DNA of 64,000 nucleotides from Rhodanobacter sp. GTDB taxonomy: Bacteria; Pseudomonadota; Gammaproteobacteria; Xanthomonadales; Rhodanobacteraceae. The notes beneath the pieces are model-generated. The model made no database searches and was not told where the DNA came from. It saw only the letters and a list, made by a program, of their open reading frames with translations. Shown in pieces: positions 55,242-63,049 of the stretch (positions are counted from its first letter, which is position 1; each line of letters starts with the position of its first letter). A program made the position numbers and the translations under genes. The stretch lies in NCBI GenBank assembly GCA_004322005.1, contig SCRF01000049.1, positions 1 to 64,000 on the forward strand, in the 5' to 3' direction.

Positions 55242-55357
55242 AATGTCTGAATAAGCGTCACCCCGGCGAAAGCCGGGATCCAGTGACTCGGTAACCCCAT
55301 GAAGGCACTGGATTCCGGCTTTCGCCGGAATGACGAACGGAAGCTCGTTCAGACATT
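55242..55357. repeat. Second type of MITE-like palindromic element
   Basis: Ends AATGTCTGAA (55242) and TTCAGACATT (55348-55357) are inverted. Inside are CCCCGGCGAAAGCCGGGATC and ATTCCGGCTTTCGCCGGAAT, a long hairpin. It resembles the internal part of the 42052/52052 element but has different ends. A further GATTCCCGCCACCGCGGGAA palindrome follows at about 55370. Confidence 0.65.
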
Positions 55358-55429
55358 CCCAAGCTCTGGATTCCCGCCACCGCGGGAATGACAATGGTGG
55401 GCATGGTGTTCAAGAAGGGAGCGATCGAC

Positions 55430-55612
55430 GTGAATCCTGGAATCGGACGCCGCACGGCGGCGGCGCTGCTGCTTGCGGTCACGCTGAGCATGTTCTCCAT
55501 GGCGCGGGCGGATAACCCGGCAGCCTGCCCCGGGACGGCGACGGTGAAAACCTCGTTTCCGTTCGACACGCTGGTGTCGTGCCTGAAAAAGACGATCGCC
55601 GACAACAGATAG
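55430..55612 (+). CDS. Small exported protein
   Basis: A GTG at 55430 with the site AAGGGAG opens a 60-codon frame. The product has a signal peptide (RRTAAALLLAVTLSMFSMAR) and a mature part of about 33 residues, ADNPAACPGTATVKTSFPFD to LKKTIADNR, with two cysteines that could form a disulphide. Upstream ATGs lie in the repeat and are less likely. No family recognised. Confidence 0.45.
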   Translation: MNPGIGRRTAAALLLAVTLSMFSMARADNPAACPGTATVKTSFPFDTLVSCLKKTIADNR

Positions 55613-55641
55613 AATCACCCCTTCCCCTCAGGAGTCCCGCC

Positions 55642-56310
55642 ATGGGCCAGCACATCAACATCCCCACCAGCGGCACGCAGTGCATCGGTGCGTATCTGGC
55701 CCGCCCGCAAGGCCAGCCGAAGGGCGGCATCGTGGTGATCCAGGAGATCTTCGGCGTCAACGCGCATATGCGCAGCGTCACCGACCGCTTCGCCGAGCAC
55801 GGCTACACCGCGATCGCGCCGGCGTTCTTCGACCATCTGGAAACCGGAGTGGAGCTCGATTACGACGAGGCCGGCTTCGCCAAGGGACGGCAGCTGGTCG
55901 GCGAACTGGGGCTGGAGCGTGCGCTGGAAGACGTCGCCAGCGCGGCCGGGGCGATTGCGTCGTCTGGCAAGATCGGCACGGTCGGCTACTGCTGGGGCGG
56001 CACCGTGGCGCTGCTGGCGGCACTGCGGCTGGGGCTGCCGTCGGTGAGCTATTACGGCGCGCGCAATCTGCCGTTCCTGCACGAGCAGCCGAAGGCGCCG
56101 GTGATGTTCCACTTCGGCGAGAAGGATCAGCACATCACGCCCGAGATGGTCGCCAGGCACCGCGAGCTGCTGCCGCAGATGGAAACCTTCACCTACCCGG
56201 CCGACCACGGCTTCAATCGCGATGTCGGCGCCAGTTACCACGAGCCCAGCGCGAAGCTGGCGCTGGAGCGCACGCTGGCCTTCCTCGACACGCACCTGGC
56301 CGGCGCGTGA
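55642..56310 (+). CDS. Dienelactone hydrolase family protein
   Basis: The 222-residue alpha/beta hydrolase has the Cys nucleophile in GTVGYCWGGTVAL (about 118), an Asp in FGEKDQHITPE (about 168) and a His in PADHGFNRD (about 197), the triad of carboxymethylenebutenolidase. IVVIQEIFGVNAHMRSVTDR is the family N-terminal motif. The ATG at 55642 follows CAGGAGTCCCGCC. Its stop overlaps the GTG of the HIT gene. No aromatic pathway genes lie nearby, so the natural substrate is open. Confidence 0.9.
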   Translation: MGQHINIPTSGTQCIGAYLARPQGQPKGGIVVIQEIFGVNAHMRSVTDRFAEHGYTAIAPAFFDHLETGVELDYDEAGFAKGRQLVGELGLERALEDVASAAGAIASSGKIGTVGYCWGGTVALLAALRLGLPSVSYYGARNLPFLHEQPKAPVMFHFGEKDQHITPEMVARHRELLPQMETFTYPADHGFNRDVGASYHEPSAKLALERTLAFLDTHLAGA

Positions 56311-56732
56311 GCCGCGACGCTTTCGCGCTCGATCCGCGGCTGGCCGCCGACACCGTCCCGGTCATCGGCTTGCCGCTGTGCGATGTGCGGCTGATGAACG
56401 ACGCGCGCTATGCGTGGCTGATCCTGGTGCCGCGCCGCGCCGGCCTGGTCGAGGTCGCCGACCTGCCGGCCGACGAACAGATGGCGTTGTGGCAGGAAGT
56501 GAACCGCGCCGGCAAGGCGCTGCGCGCGGTGGCGCCGTGCGACAAGCTCAATCTCGGTGCGCTGGGCAATAGCGTGCGCCAGCTGCACGTGCATGTGGTC
56601 GCCCGCTGCGAAGGCGATGCCGCCTGGCCGGGGCCGGTGTGGGGCTACGGCCGCGCGCAACCGTATGCCGAGGCCGGCCTGCGCGCGCGGCGGGATGCGC
56701 TGTGCCTGGCGCTGGCCGATATCACGGCATAG
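56307..56732 (+). CDS. HIT-family hydrolase
   Basis: The 141-residue protein has the histidine triad in VRQLHVHVVAR (His about 92-96) and the N-terminal strands LCDVRLMNDARYAWLILVPR. HIT proteins hydrolyse nucleotide phosphoramidates or dinucleoside polyphosphates. This member resembles the short HIT proteins annotated as diadenosine tetraphosphate hydrolases. The start is GTG at 56307, overlapping the previous stop (GTGA). Confidence 0.87.
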   Translation: MSRDAFALDPRLAADTVPVIGLPLCDVRLMNDARYAWLILVPRRAGLVEVADLPADEQMALWQEVNRAGKALRAVAPCDKLNLGALGNSVRQLHVHVVARCEGDAAWPGPVWGYGRAQPYAEAGLRARRDALCLALADITA

Positions 56733-56738
56733 ACGGTC

Positions 56739-57446
56739 ATGGCGCACGACATCGGGTTCGAAGCGCTCGCCGAAGACGCCCTGCTGCTGCGTTTCGGCGA
56801 GCGCATCGACAGCGAACTGAATGCCCGCGTGCAGGCCGCCGCCGCGCGCCTGCGCCAGCGCCTGCCGCAACTGGAATGCGTGCCCGCGTATGCCAGCCTG
56901 CTGCTGCGCTTCGACCCGGCACGCTGGGTTGGGCACGATGGGAGCGGGCCGCATCGGCGCCTGCAGGACGCGGTGAACGCGGCGCTTGGCGAGTGCGGCA
57001 CGATCGCCGCGACGCCACGCGAACGAGTCATTCCGGTGTGCTACGGCGGCGAGTACGGACCGGATCTGGCCGACGTCGCGGCCCACTGCGGACTGGCCGT
57101 GGATGCGCTGATCGCCCGCCACACCGCGGCCGAGTACCGCGTGGCGATGCTCGGCTTCGCGCCGGGCTTTCCCTATCTGCTCGGGCTCGATCCACAGCTG
57201 GCGGTGCCGCGCCGCCGCGATCCGCGCCAGCGCGTGCCGGCCGGCAGCGTGGCGATCGGCGGCAGCCAGACCGGCATCTATCCCGAGGTACTGCCGGGCG
57301 GCTGGCAGCTGATCGGGCGCACGCCGCTGCGCCTGTTCGACGCATCGGCCAGCCCGCCGTCGCTGCTGGCGGCCGGCGATCGCGTGCGCTTCCAGGCGAT
57401 CGACGAGGACCGCTTTCGCCAGCTCGCCGCGGCCGACCCGCGATGA
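56739..57446 (+). CDS. pxpB: 5-oxoprolinase subunit B
   Basis: PxpB (KipI-like) is one of three subunits of the ATP-dependent bacterial 5-oxoprolinase that opens pyroglutamate to glutamate. The 235-residue protein has the allophanate-hydrolase-1 domain: VIPVCYGGEYGPDLADVAAH, AMLGFAPGFPYLLGLDPQLA, VPAGSVAIGGSQTGIYPEVL and GGWQLIGRTPLRLFD. It overlaps pxpC by four bases (ATGA). Confidence 0.93.
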   Translation: MAHDIGFEALAEDALLLRFGERIDSELNARVQAAAARLRQRLPQLECVPAYASLLLRFDPARWVGHDGSGPHRRLQDAVNAALGECGTIAATPRERVIPVCYGGEYGPDLADVAAHCGLAVDALIARHTAAEYRVAMLGFAPGFPYLLGLDPQLAVPRRRDPRQRVPAGSVAIGGSQTGIYPEVLPGGWQLIGRTPLRLFDASASPPSLLAAGDRVRFQAIDEDRFRQLAAADPR

Positions 57447-58426
57447 GCGTCAGCGTGCTCAAGCCGGGGCTGCTCAGCAGCCTGCAGGATGCCGGACGCC
57501 CCGGCCATGCCGCGCTCGGCGTGGGCCGCGCCGGCGCGATGGACGGGCCGGCCTGGCAGCTGGCCAATGCGCTGGTCGGCAACACTCGCGGCGAGGCTGC
57601 CATCGAATGCACGCTGCTCGGCCCCAGCCTGCGTTTCGAGCAAGCCGCCGTGATCGCGCTGACCGGCGCGGCGATGGCCGCCCATGTCGGCGACCAACCG
57701 ATCCCGCTGTGGACCGGCTGCCGGCTGCCGGCCGGCAGCGTGCTGCGGCTGGGCGGCATGACCCACGGCAGCCGCGCCTATCTGGCGGTGCGCGGCGGTT
57801 TCGACGTGGCGCCGGTGCTGGGCAGCCGCAGCAGCGACCTGCACGCGCGGCTCGGGCATCGGCACGGCCGTGCGCTGCGCGCCGGCGACGTGTTGCCGAT
57901 CGGCGCTGCCGAACCGCTGCCCGGCCTGGCGCTCGGCGATGCCGTGCAGCCGTTGCCGTGGAGCATCAATCCGCAACCGTGGTTCGATTTCGGCGGACGT
58001 CCGCTGGCACTGCTGCGCGGCAGCCACGGGCATCTGCTGGATCAGCCCTCGCAGCAGCTGCTGCACGGCGCGGCGTTCATCATCAGCAAGGACAGCAACC
58101 GCACGGCCAGCCGTCTGGATGGCCATACGCTGCACCTGCGCGAACCGCTGGAACTGATCTCCGAGGCGACGCTGCCGGGCACCCTGCAGCTGCCGCCGTC
58201 GGGCCAGCCGATCGCCCTGCTGGCCGAGGCGCCGGTCACCGGCGGCTACCCGCGGATCGGCCAGATCGCCGCCGTGGACCTGCCGCATCTGGCGCAACGC
58301 CGCCCGGGCGATGCCGTATGCTTTCGCTGCAGCACGCTCGACGAGGCGCTGACGCGGCTGGCCGCACGCCAACAGCGACTGGGCCGCCTGATCAAGGCGA
58401 TCGCACAACGACTGGAGCATGCCTGA
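57443..58426 (+). CDS. pxpC: 5-oxoprolinase subunit C
   Basis: PxpC (KipA-like) is the biotin-independent partner of PxpB. The 327-residue protein has the AHS2 domain: LSSLQDAGRPGHAALGVGRA, GAMDGPAWQLANALVGN, GSRAYLAVRGGFDVAPVLGS and ISKDSNRTASRLDG with EAPVTGGYPRIGQIAAVDLP near the C terminus. The ATG at 57443 overlaps the pxpB stop, which fits complex assembly. Confidence 0.93.
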   Translation: MSVSVLKPGLLSSLQDAGRPGHAALGVGRAGAMDGPAWQLANALVGNTRGEAAIECTLLGPSLRFEQAAVIALTGAAMAAHVGDQPIPLWTGCRLPAGSVLRLGGMTHGSRAYLAVRGGFDVAPVLGSRSSDLHARLGHRHGRALRAGDVLPIGAAEPLPGLALGDAVQPLPWSINPQPWFDFGGRPLALLRGSHGHLLDQPSQQLLHGAAFIISKDSNRTASRLDGHTLHLREPLELISEATLPGTLQLPPSGQPIALLAEAPVTGGYPRIGQIAAVDLPHLAQRRPGDAVCFRCSTLDEALTRLAARQQRLGRLIKAIAQRLEHA

Positions 58427-58455
58427 ATGAAGCCGGCCCGAATGAAGCAGCCCAC

Positions 58456-59220
58456 ATGAACCGCATCGACCTCAATGGCGATCTCGGCGAATCCTTCGGC
58501 GCCTGGCGCATGGGTGAGGATGCCGCGCTGCTGGCGCTGGTCAGCTCGGCCAATATCGCCTGCGGCTTCCATGCCGGCGATCCGGACATCATGCGCCAAA
58601 CGGTGGCGTTGGCGATCGCGCATGGCGTGGCGATCGGCGCGCATGTCGCACTGCCCGACCTGCAGGGTTTCGGCCGCCGCGAAATGGCGGTGACGCCCGC
58701 CGAAGCGCATGCGCTGACGCTGTACCAGATCGGCGCGCTGCATGCTTTCGCCCGCGCCGCCGGTACCCGGCTGGCGCATGTCAAACCGCATGGCGCGCTG
58801 TACAACATGGCCGCGCGCGATGCCGCACTGGCGCAGGCGATCGCCCACGCCGTGCGCGATTTCGATCCGCAGCTGCGGCTGTTCGCGCTGGCCGGCTCGG
58901 CCTTGATCGACGCCGGCCGGTCGCTCGGCCTGGCGGTGGCGGCCGAGGCGTTCGCCGACCGGCGCTACCGCAGCGACGGTGCGCTGCAGCCGCGTCGTGA
59001 AGCGGGTGCGGTGATCGAGGATGTCGAACAGGCCACGGCACAGGCGCTCGGCATTGCCCGCGACGGGTCCGTGCTAACCGTCGACGGCGGCAGCCTGCGC
59101 ATGCAGGCCGATACCCTCTGCCTGCATGGCGACGGCGCCCACGCCGTGCCGTTCGCCCATGCCGTGCGCGCTGCGCTGCGCGCGGCCGGCCTGCGCATCG
59201 CCGCGCCGGGCGCGGCGTGA
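58456..59220 (+). CDS. pxpA: 5-oxoprolinase subunit A (LamB/YcsF family)
   Basis: PxpA completes the 5-oxoprolinase. The 254-residue protein starts MNRIDLNGDLGESFGAW and has ISSANIACGFHAGDP-like LVSSANIACGFHAGDPDIMR, GAHVALPDLQGFGRREM and HVKPHGALYNMAARD, all typical, followed by EAFADRRYRSDGALQPRR. Order here is pxpB-pxpC-pxpA. The operon then continues with membrane proteins that probably bring in 5-oxoproline. Confidence 0.94.
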   Translation: MNRIDLNGDLGESFGAWRMGEDAALLALVSSANIACGFHAGDPDIMRQTVALAIAHGVAIGAHVALPDLQGFGRREMAVTPAEAHALTLYQIGALHAFARAAGTRLAHVKPHGALYNMAARDAALAQAIAHAVRDFDPQLRLFALAGSALIDAGRSLGLAVAAEAFADRRYRSDGALQPRREAGAVIEDVEQATAQALGIARDGSVLTVDGGSLRMQADTLCLHGDGAHAVPFAHAVRAALRAAGLRIAAPGAA

Positions 59221-59251
59221 TGTCCCATCCCCACATTCCATCGAGGTGCGC

Positions 59252-59947
59252 ATGAACTACTGGCCCCTGCTCGGCGTCGCGGTGATCGTGGTCGGCTTCG
59301 TGCTGCGATTCAATCCGGTTCTGGTGGTGGTGACCGCGGCGCTCGGCAGTGGCCTGCTGGCCGGGCTGTCGGTTCCGGCGCTGCTGGCGCTGCTGGGCAA
59401 CAGCTTCGTCGCCAGCCGGATGCTGCTGATCTTCGTGCTGACCCTGCCGGCGATCGGCCTGCTGGAGCGCGCCGGCCTGCGCGAACACGCACAGCGCTGG
59501 ATGGCCCGGCTGCAGGGGCTGACGCTGGCGCGATTGCTCACCGGCTATCTGCTGTTGCGCCAGCTGCTGGCGATGCTGGGACTGACCGGCGTGGCCGGTC
59601 CCGCGCAGACGGTGCGGCCGCTGCTGGCGCCGATGGCCGAGGCGGCGGCCGAAAAGATCCTGCCGACGCTGGACGATGCCGATCGCGACGAGCTGCGCGC
59701 GATCGCGGCGGCCACCGACAACATCGGCCGCTTCTTCGGCGAGGACGTGTTCATCGCGCTGGGCGCGGTGCTGCTGATCCAGGCGTTCTACGCGCAGCAT
59801 GGGATCGCGCTGTCGCCGCTGGCGATCGCCATCTGGGCATTGCCCACCGCGATCGCCGCGTTCGCGATCCAGTCGCTGCGGGTATGGCTGTATCAACGCC
59901 GCCTGCGGCAACGCGCAGCCGGCGACCGCGCCAGGGCGGTGGACTGA
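59252..59947 (+). CDS. DUF969 membrane protein
   Basis: The 231-residue inner-membrane protein has about five or six hydrophobic segments and the DUF969 motifs LTLPAIGLLERAGLREHAQR, LLRQLLAMLGLTGVAGPAQT, VRPLLAPMAEAA and ATDNIGRFFGEDVFIALGAV. DUF969 and DUF979 proteins are encoded side by side next to 5-oxoproline genes in many bacteria. A joint role as 5-oxoproline permease is inference from context. Confidence 0.88.
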   Translation: MNYWPLLGVAVIVVGFVLRFNPVLVVVTAALGSGLLAGLSVPALLALLGNSFVASRMLLIFVLTLPAIGLLERAGLREHAQRWMARLQGLTLARLLTGYLLLRQLLAMLGLTGVAGPAQTVRPLLAPMAEAAAEKILPTLDDADRDELRAIAAATDNIGRFFGEDVFIALGAVLLIQAFYAQHGIALSPLAIAIWALPTAIAAFAIQSLRVWLYQRRLRQRAAGDRARAVD

Positions 59948-59949
59948 CC

Positions 59950-60918
59950 ATGCTGCGCATCGAATACGCCTACTGGCTGATTGCCGCATTCCTGGTCTAC
60001 ACCGGCCTGCGCAATCTGCGCGACCGGCACCGGTGGCACGCGGCGTTCTGGCTGGTACTGGGTGCGCTGTTCGGCGGCGGCGACGCGATCCTGGCGCAGT
60101 CGGCGGCGGGCAACACGTTGCCGGCGCAACTGGGCGGCGGCGGGGTGATCGTGCTGGCGCTGCTGGCACCGCGGCTGCAGCGCAAGGCACACCCGGAAAG
60201 CAGCAGCGCGGAGCAACGGCTGCAATCGGCGATCCGGCTCGGCCACACGTTGTTCGTGCCGGCCCTGCTGATTCCGCTGGTCACGCTGCTGGTGGCATTG
60301 TTCGGCGGCTGGCTGGCGATCGGCGGGCACGCGCTGTTCGCCGCACCGCAGATGACCTTGACCGGGCTGGCGCTGGCCTGCGTGGTGGCGCTGTTCGCCG
60401 CCTCGCGGGTGGCACGCACGCCGATGCACGAAGGTGTGGCCGAAGGCCGGCGCCTGCTCGACGCGATCGGCTGGGCCGCGCTGCTGCCGCTGCTGCTGGC
60501 CGCGCTGGGCCAGGTGTTCACCCACAGCGGCGTGGGCACCGCGATCGCCGCGATCGCCACCGCCTGGCTGCCCGGCGGCAGCGCCCTGGCCGCCCTGCTG
60601 GCATTCGCGCTGGGCATGGTGCTGTTCACCGTGATCATGGGCAATGCCTTCGCCGCGTTTCCGGTGATGATGGCCGGCATCGGCCTGCCGTTGCTGATCC
60701 GCCAGCACGGCGCCGATCCGGCGATACTGGGTTCGATGGGCATGCTGTGCGGTTACTGCGGCACCCTGTTGACGCCGATGGCGGCGGACTTCAACCTGGT
60801 GCCGGCCGCGCTGCTGGAACTGCGCAGCCCGTACGGCGTGATCCGGGCGCAGGTGGGCAGCGCGCTGGCGATCCTGGCCTCCACCATCGTGCTGATGTGG
60901 CTGTTCGTGTTCCGCTGA
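59950..60918 (+). CDS. DUF979 membrane protein
   Basis: The 322-residue protein has eight or more hydrophobic segments and the DUF979 features WLVLGALFGGGDAILAQSAA, GVIVLALLAPRLQ, MVLFTVIMGNAFAAFPVMMA and MGMLCGYCGTLLTPMAADFN. It starts 2 bp after the DUF969 stop. The pair probably forms one transporter, in an operon whose enzymes make and consume 5-oxoproline. Confidence 0.88.
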   Translation: MLRIEYAYWLIAAFLVYTGLRNLRDRHRWHAAFWLVLGALFGGGDAILAQSAAGNTLPAQLGGGGVIVLALLAPRLQRKAHPESSSAEQRLQSAIRLGHTLFVPALLIPLVTLLVALFGGWLAIGGHALFAAPQMTLTGLALACVVALFAASRVARTPMHEGVAEGRRLLDAIGWAALLPLLLAALGQVFTHSGVGTAIAAIATAWLPGGSALAALLAFALGMVLFTVIMGNAFAAFPVMMAGIGLPLLIRQHGADPAILGSMGMLCGYCGTLLTPMAADFNLVPAALLELRSPYGVIRAQVGSALAILASTIVLMWLFVFR

Positions 60919-60934
60919 ATCCACGGAGGCAACC

Positions 60935-61591
60935 ATGAGTGCATCCCTGCCGCGCATCCTGCTGACCGGATTCGACCCGTTCGGCGGCGAAGTCATCAAC
61001 CCCTCGTGGGAAACCGTGCGCGCGCTGCATGGCAGGCGCATCGGCGGGCACCAGGTCGTGGCGCGGCTGTTGCCCACCGAATTCGCCGGCTCCCTGCGCG
61101 CGCTCAAGGCGGCGTTGCGCGAGACGGCGCCGACGATCGTGCTCGGCGTCGGCCAGGCCGGCGGCCGCAAGCAGCTGTCGATCGAACGGGTGGCGATCAA
61201 CGTGCAGGATGCACGCATCCCCGACAATGCCGGCGCGCAGCCGGTGGACGAGCCGGTGATTGCCGGCGGCCCGGCCGCCTACTTCAGCACCCTGCCGATC
61301 AAGACCATGCTGGCGGCGCTGCATGCGCACGGCCTGCCCGCCGAAATCTCGCAGAGCGCCGGTACCTATGTCTGCAACCACGTCGCCTACGCCATGCTGC
61401 ACCTGGCGTCGAAGCGGCGCGGCGTGCGCGCCGGCTTCATCCACATCCCGTATCTGCCGGTGCAGGCCGCGCGCCTGCGCGGTGCCGCCAGCATGGCGCA
61501 GGCGGATGCCGAACGTGCCCTGGAAATCGCCCTGCGCGCGGCGATCGGCACGCGTATCGATCGCAAGCTCGCCGCCGGCAGCATCGACTGA
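60935..61591 (+). CDS. pcp: Pyrrolidone-carboxylate peptidase
   Basis: Pcp removes N-terminal pyroglutamate from peptides, feeding 5-oxoproline to PxpABC. The 218-residue cysteine peptidase (C15) has the Glu in GQAGGRKQLSIERVAINVQD (about 81), the Cys in GTYVCNHVAYAML (about 144) and the His in AGFIHIPYLP (about 168). LLTGFDPFGGEVINPSWE is the conserved N terminus. It lies 16 bp after DUF979 as the last gene of the operon. Confidence 0.94.
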   Translation: MSASLPRILLTGFDPFGGEVINPSWETVRALHGRRIGGHQVVARLLPTEFAGSLRALKAALRETAPTIVLGVGQAGGRKQLSIERVAINVQDARIPDNAGAQPVDEPVIAGGPAAYFSTLPIKTMLAALHAHGLPAEISQSAGTYVCNHVAYAMLHLASKRRGVRAGFIHIPYLPVQAARLRGAASMAQADAERALEIALRAAIGTRIDRKLAAGSID

Positions 61592-61632
61592 TGCCTCGCG
61601 TCATCCGGCTCGCCCTCGACTTGTGCGGCCAG

Positions 61633-61673
61633 ATGCGAAAAATCCCGCGAATCGCTTCGAGGGATTTTCGCAT
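61633..61673. terminator. Hairpin terminator after pcp
   Basis: Arms ATGCGAAAAATCCC and GGGATTTTCGCAT form a stem with one bulge around a 14-nt loop. It lies between the convergent pcp and lipoprotein genes and may serve both directions. Confidence 0.6.
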
Positions 61674-61697
61674 GCACCGCGGATTCGGTACTGCGGA

Positions 61698-62168
61698 TCA
61701 ACCGCCGCCAGTATGATCCTGCACCGGCGTCGCCTGCACCGGCGCGCGCGGGTGGTAATCCTCGAGCTTGCGTGCCTTGACGTTGATCGGATTGATCTGT
61801 TTCAGCGTGCCATTGTCGTCATAGTAAGCCCGGAAACCGTAGTCGATCACCATGCGTGCCAGATACTGCAGATGCTTCTTGCTGATCTTCGCATCGTCGC
61901 TGCGCACCAGCAACACGGTCTTCGGCAATCGACCCTGATCCTTGAGGTAAGCGAAGTGGCTGCCCGTATCGATGGCCGACAGCGCGGCGCCGTCGACCAG
62001 AAACTGGCCGTCCTTGTAGGCCTGGATGGTGACGTCGAACTGACCCTTCATCGAAGCGGTGCTGACTTCATCCTTGGTGCCGAAAAGATGGCAGCCGGAG
62101 AGCAACAGCAGGCTGCCCAGCATGAGCGCGGCGGTGGCTCGCGACAGCAGAGTGGAAAAACGGATCAT
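61698..62168 (-). CDS. Lipoprotein of unknown function
   Basis: The 156-residue product has a lipoprotein signal (LMLGSLLLLSGCHLFG, acylated Cys about 26), so it is anchored in the inner or outer membrane. The mature domain has KGQFDVTIQAYKDGQFLVDG, VLLVRSDDAKISKKHLQYLA and MVIDYGFRAYYDDNGTLKQI, the look of a small alpha/beta domain. No family recognised. The ATG at 62168 follows CAGGAGACCTGC. Confidence 0.8.
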   Translation of the reverse strand: MIRFSTLLSRATAALMLGSLLLLSGCHLFGTKDEVSTASMKGQFDVTIQAYKDGQFLVDGAALSAIDTGSHFAYLKDQGRLPKTVLLVRSDDAKISKKHLQYLARMVIDYGFRAYYDDNGTLKQINPINVKARKLEDYHPRAPVQATPVQDHTGGG

Positions 62169-62281
62169 GCAGGTCTCCTGGCAATCGATCGGTGAATCAC
62201 GGAAGTGTAACGCCGGCGCGTGGGATGGCGGCAATTGCGGCGTGCCGTCGTTCAGGCACGACGGCCCATCCGCACGCAACC

Positions 62282-62848
62282 TCAGGTGCGCGGCAAGGTC
62301 ACGCCCTGCTGGCCCTGGTATTTGCCGCCGCGGTCCTTGTAGCTGGTCTCGCACTCCTCGTCGGATTCGAGAAACAGCATCTGCGCCACGCCCTCGTTGG
62401 CGTAGATCTTGGCGGGCAGCGGCGTGGTGTTGGAAAACTCCAGCGTCACGTGGCCCTCCCATTCCGGCTCCAGCGGCGTCACGTTGACGATGATGCCGCA
62501 GCGCGCATAGGTGCTCTTGCCGAGGCAGATCGTCAGCACCTGGCGCGGAATGCGGAAGAACTCCACGGTGCGCGCCAGCGCGAACGAATTCGGCGGAATG
62601 ATGCACACGTCCGCCTCGACATCGACGAAGCTCGACGGATCGAACGCCTTCGGATCGACGATGGTCGAGTTGATGTTGGTGAAGATCTTGAACTCGCGCG
62701 CGCAGCGCACGTCGTAGCCGTAGCTGGAGGTGCCGTAGGACACCAGCTTGTTGCCGTCGCGCAGCTTGACCTGGCCCGGCTCGAACGGCTCGATCATGCC
62801 GTGCTGCTCGGCCATGCGCCGGATCCACTTGTCGGGTTTGATGCTCAC
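62282..62848 (-). CDS. dcd: dCTP deaminase
   Basis: Dcd converts dCTP to dUTP, the main source of dTMP in gammaproteobacteria. The 188-residue trimeric enzyme has [37 protein letters not shown] with catalytic Glu, [20 protein letters not shown] and [14 protein letters not shown]. The start is GTG at 62848 ([11 protein letters not shown]), the usual beginning of the family. It is probably cotranscribed with the apbC gene upstream, although a hairpin lies between. Confidence 0.95.
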   Translation of the reverse strand: MSIKPDKWIRRMAEQHGMIEPFEPGQVKLRDGNKLVSYGTSSYGYDVRCAREFKIFTNINSTIVDPKAFDPSSFVDVEADVCIIPPNSFALARTVEFFRIPRQVLTICLGKSTYARCGIIVNVTPLEPEWEGHVTLEFSNTTPLPAKIYANEGVAQMLFLESDEECETSYKDRGGKYQGQQGVTLPRT

Positions 62849-62948
62849 GCACACTCCGGTTCGATAGCGATGCCGCCCACGGGATCCGGGCGGCAAAACG
62901 GCAAAAGTACAGGTCAAGGCGCCGCCGCGCCAGCACCGCCCTGTTTGG

Positions 62949-63018
62949 GTAGGAGCCCGCTGGCGGGCGATGCTTTTGCGTCACACCCGAAAAGCATCGC
63001 CCGCCAGCGGGCTCCTAC
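62949..63018. repeat. Hairpin repeat between apbC and dcd
   Basis: Perfect arms GTAGGAGCCCGCTGGCGGGC onward to TTTT (62949-62977) and their complement ending CTCCTAC at 63018, around a 12-nt loop. It belongs to the same GTAGGAGC family as 35054 and 50562 and would form a stable mRNA hairpin. Confidence 0.75.
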
Positions 63019-63049
63019 GGGCAGGTGCAAGGCACCAGATGCATCGGCA

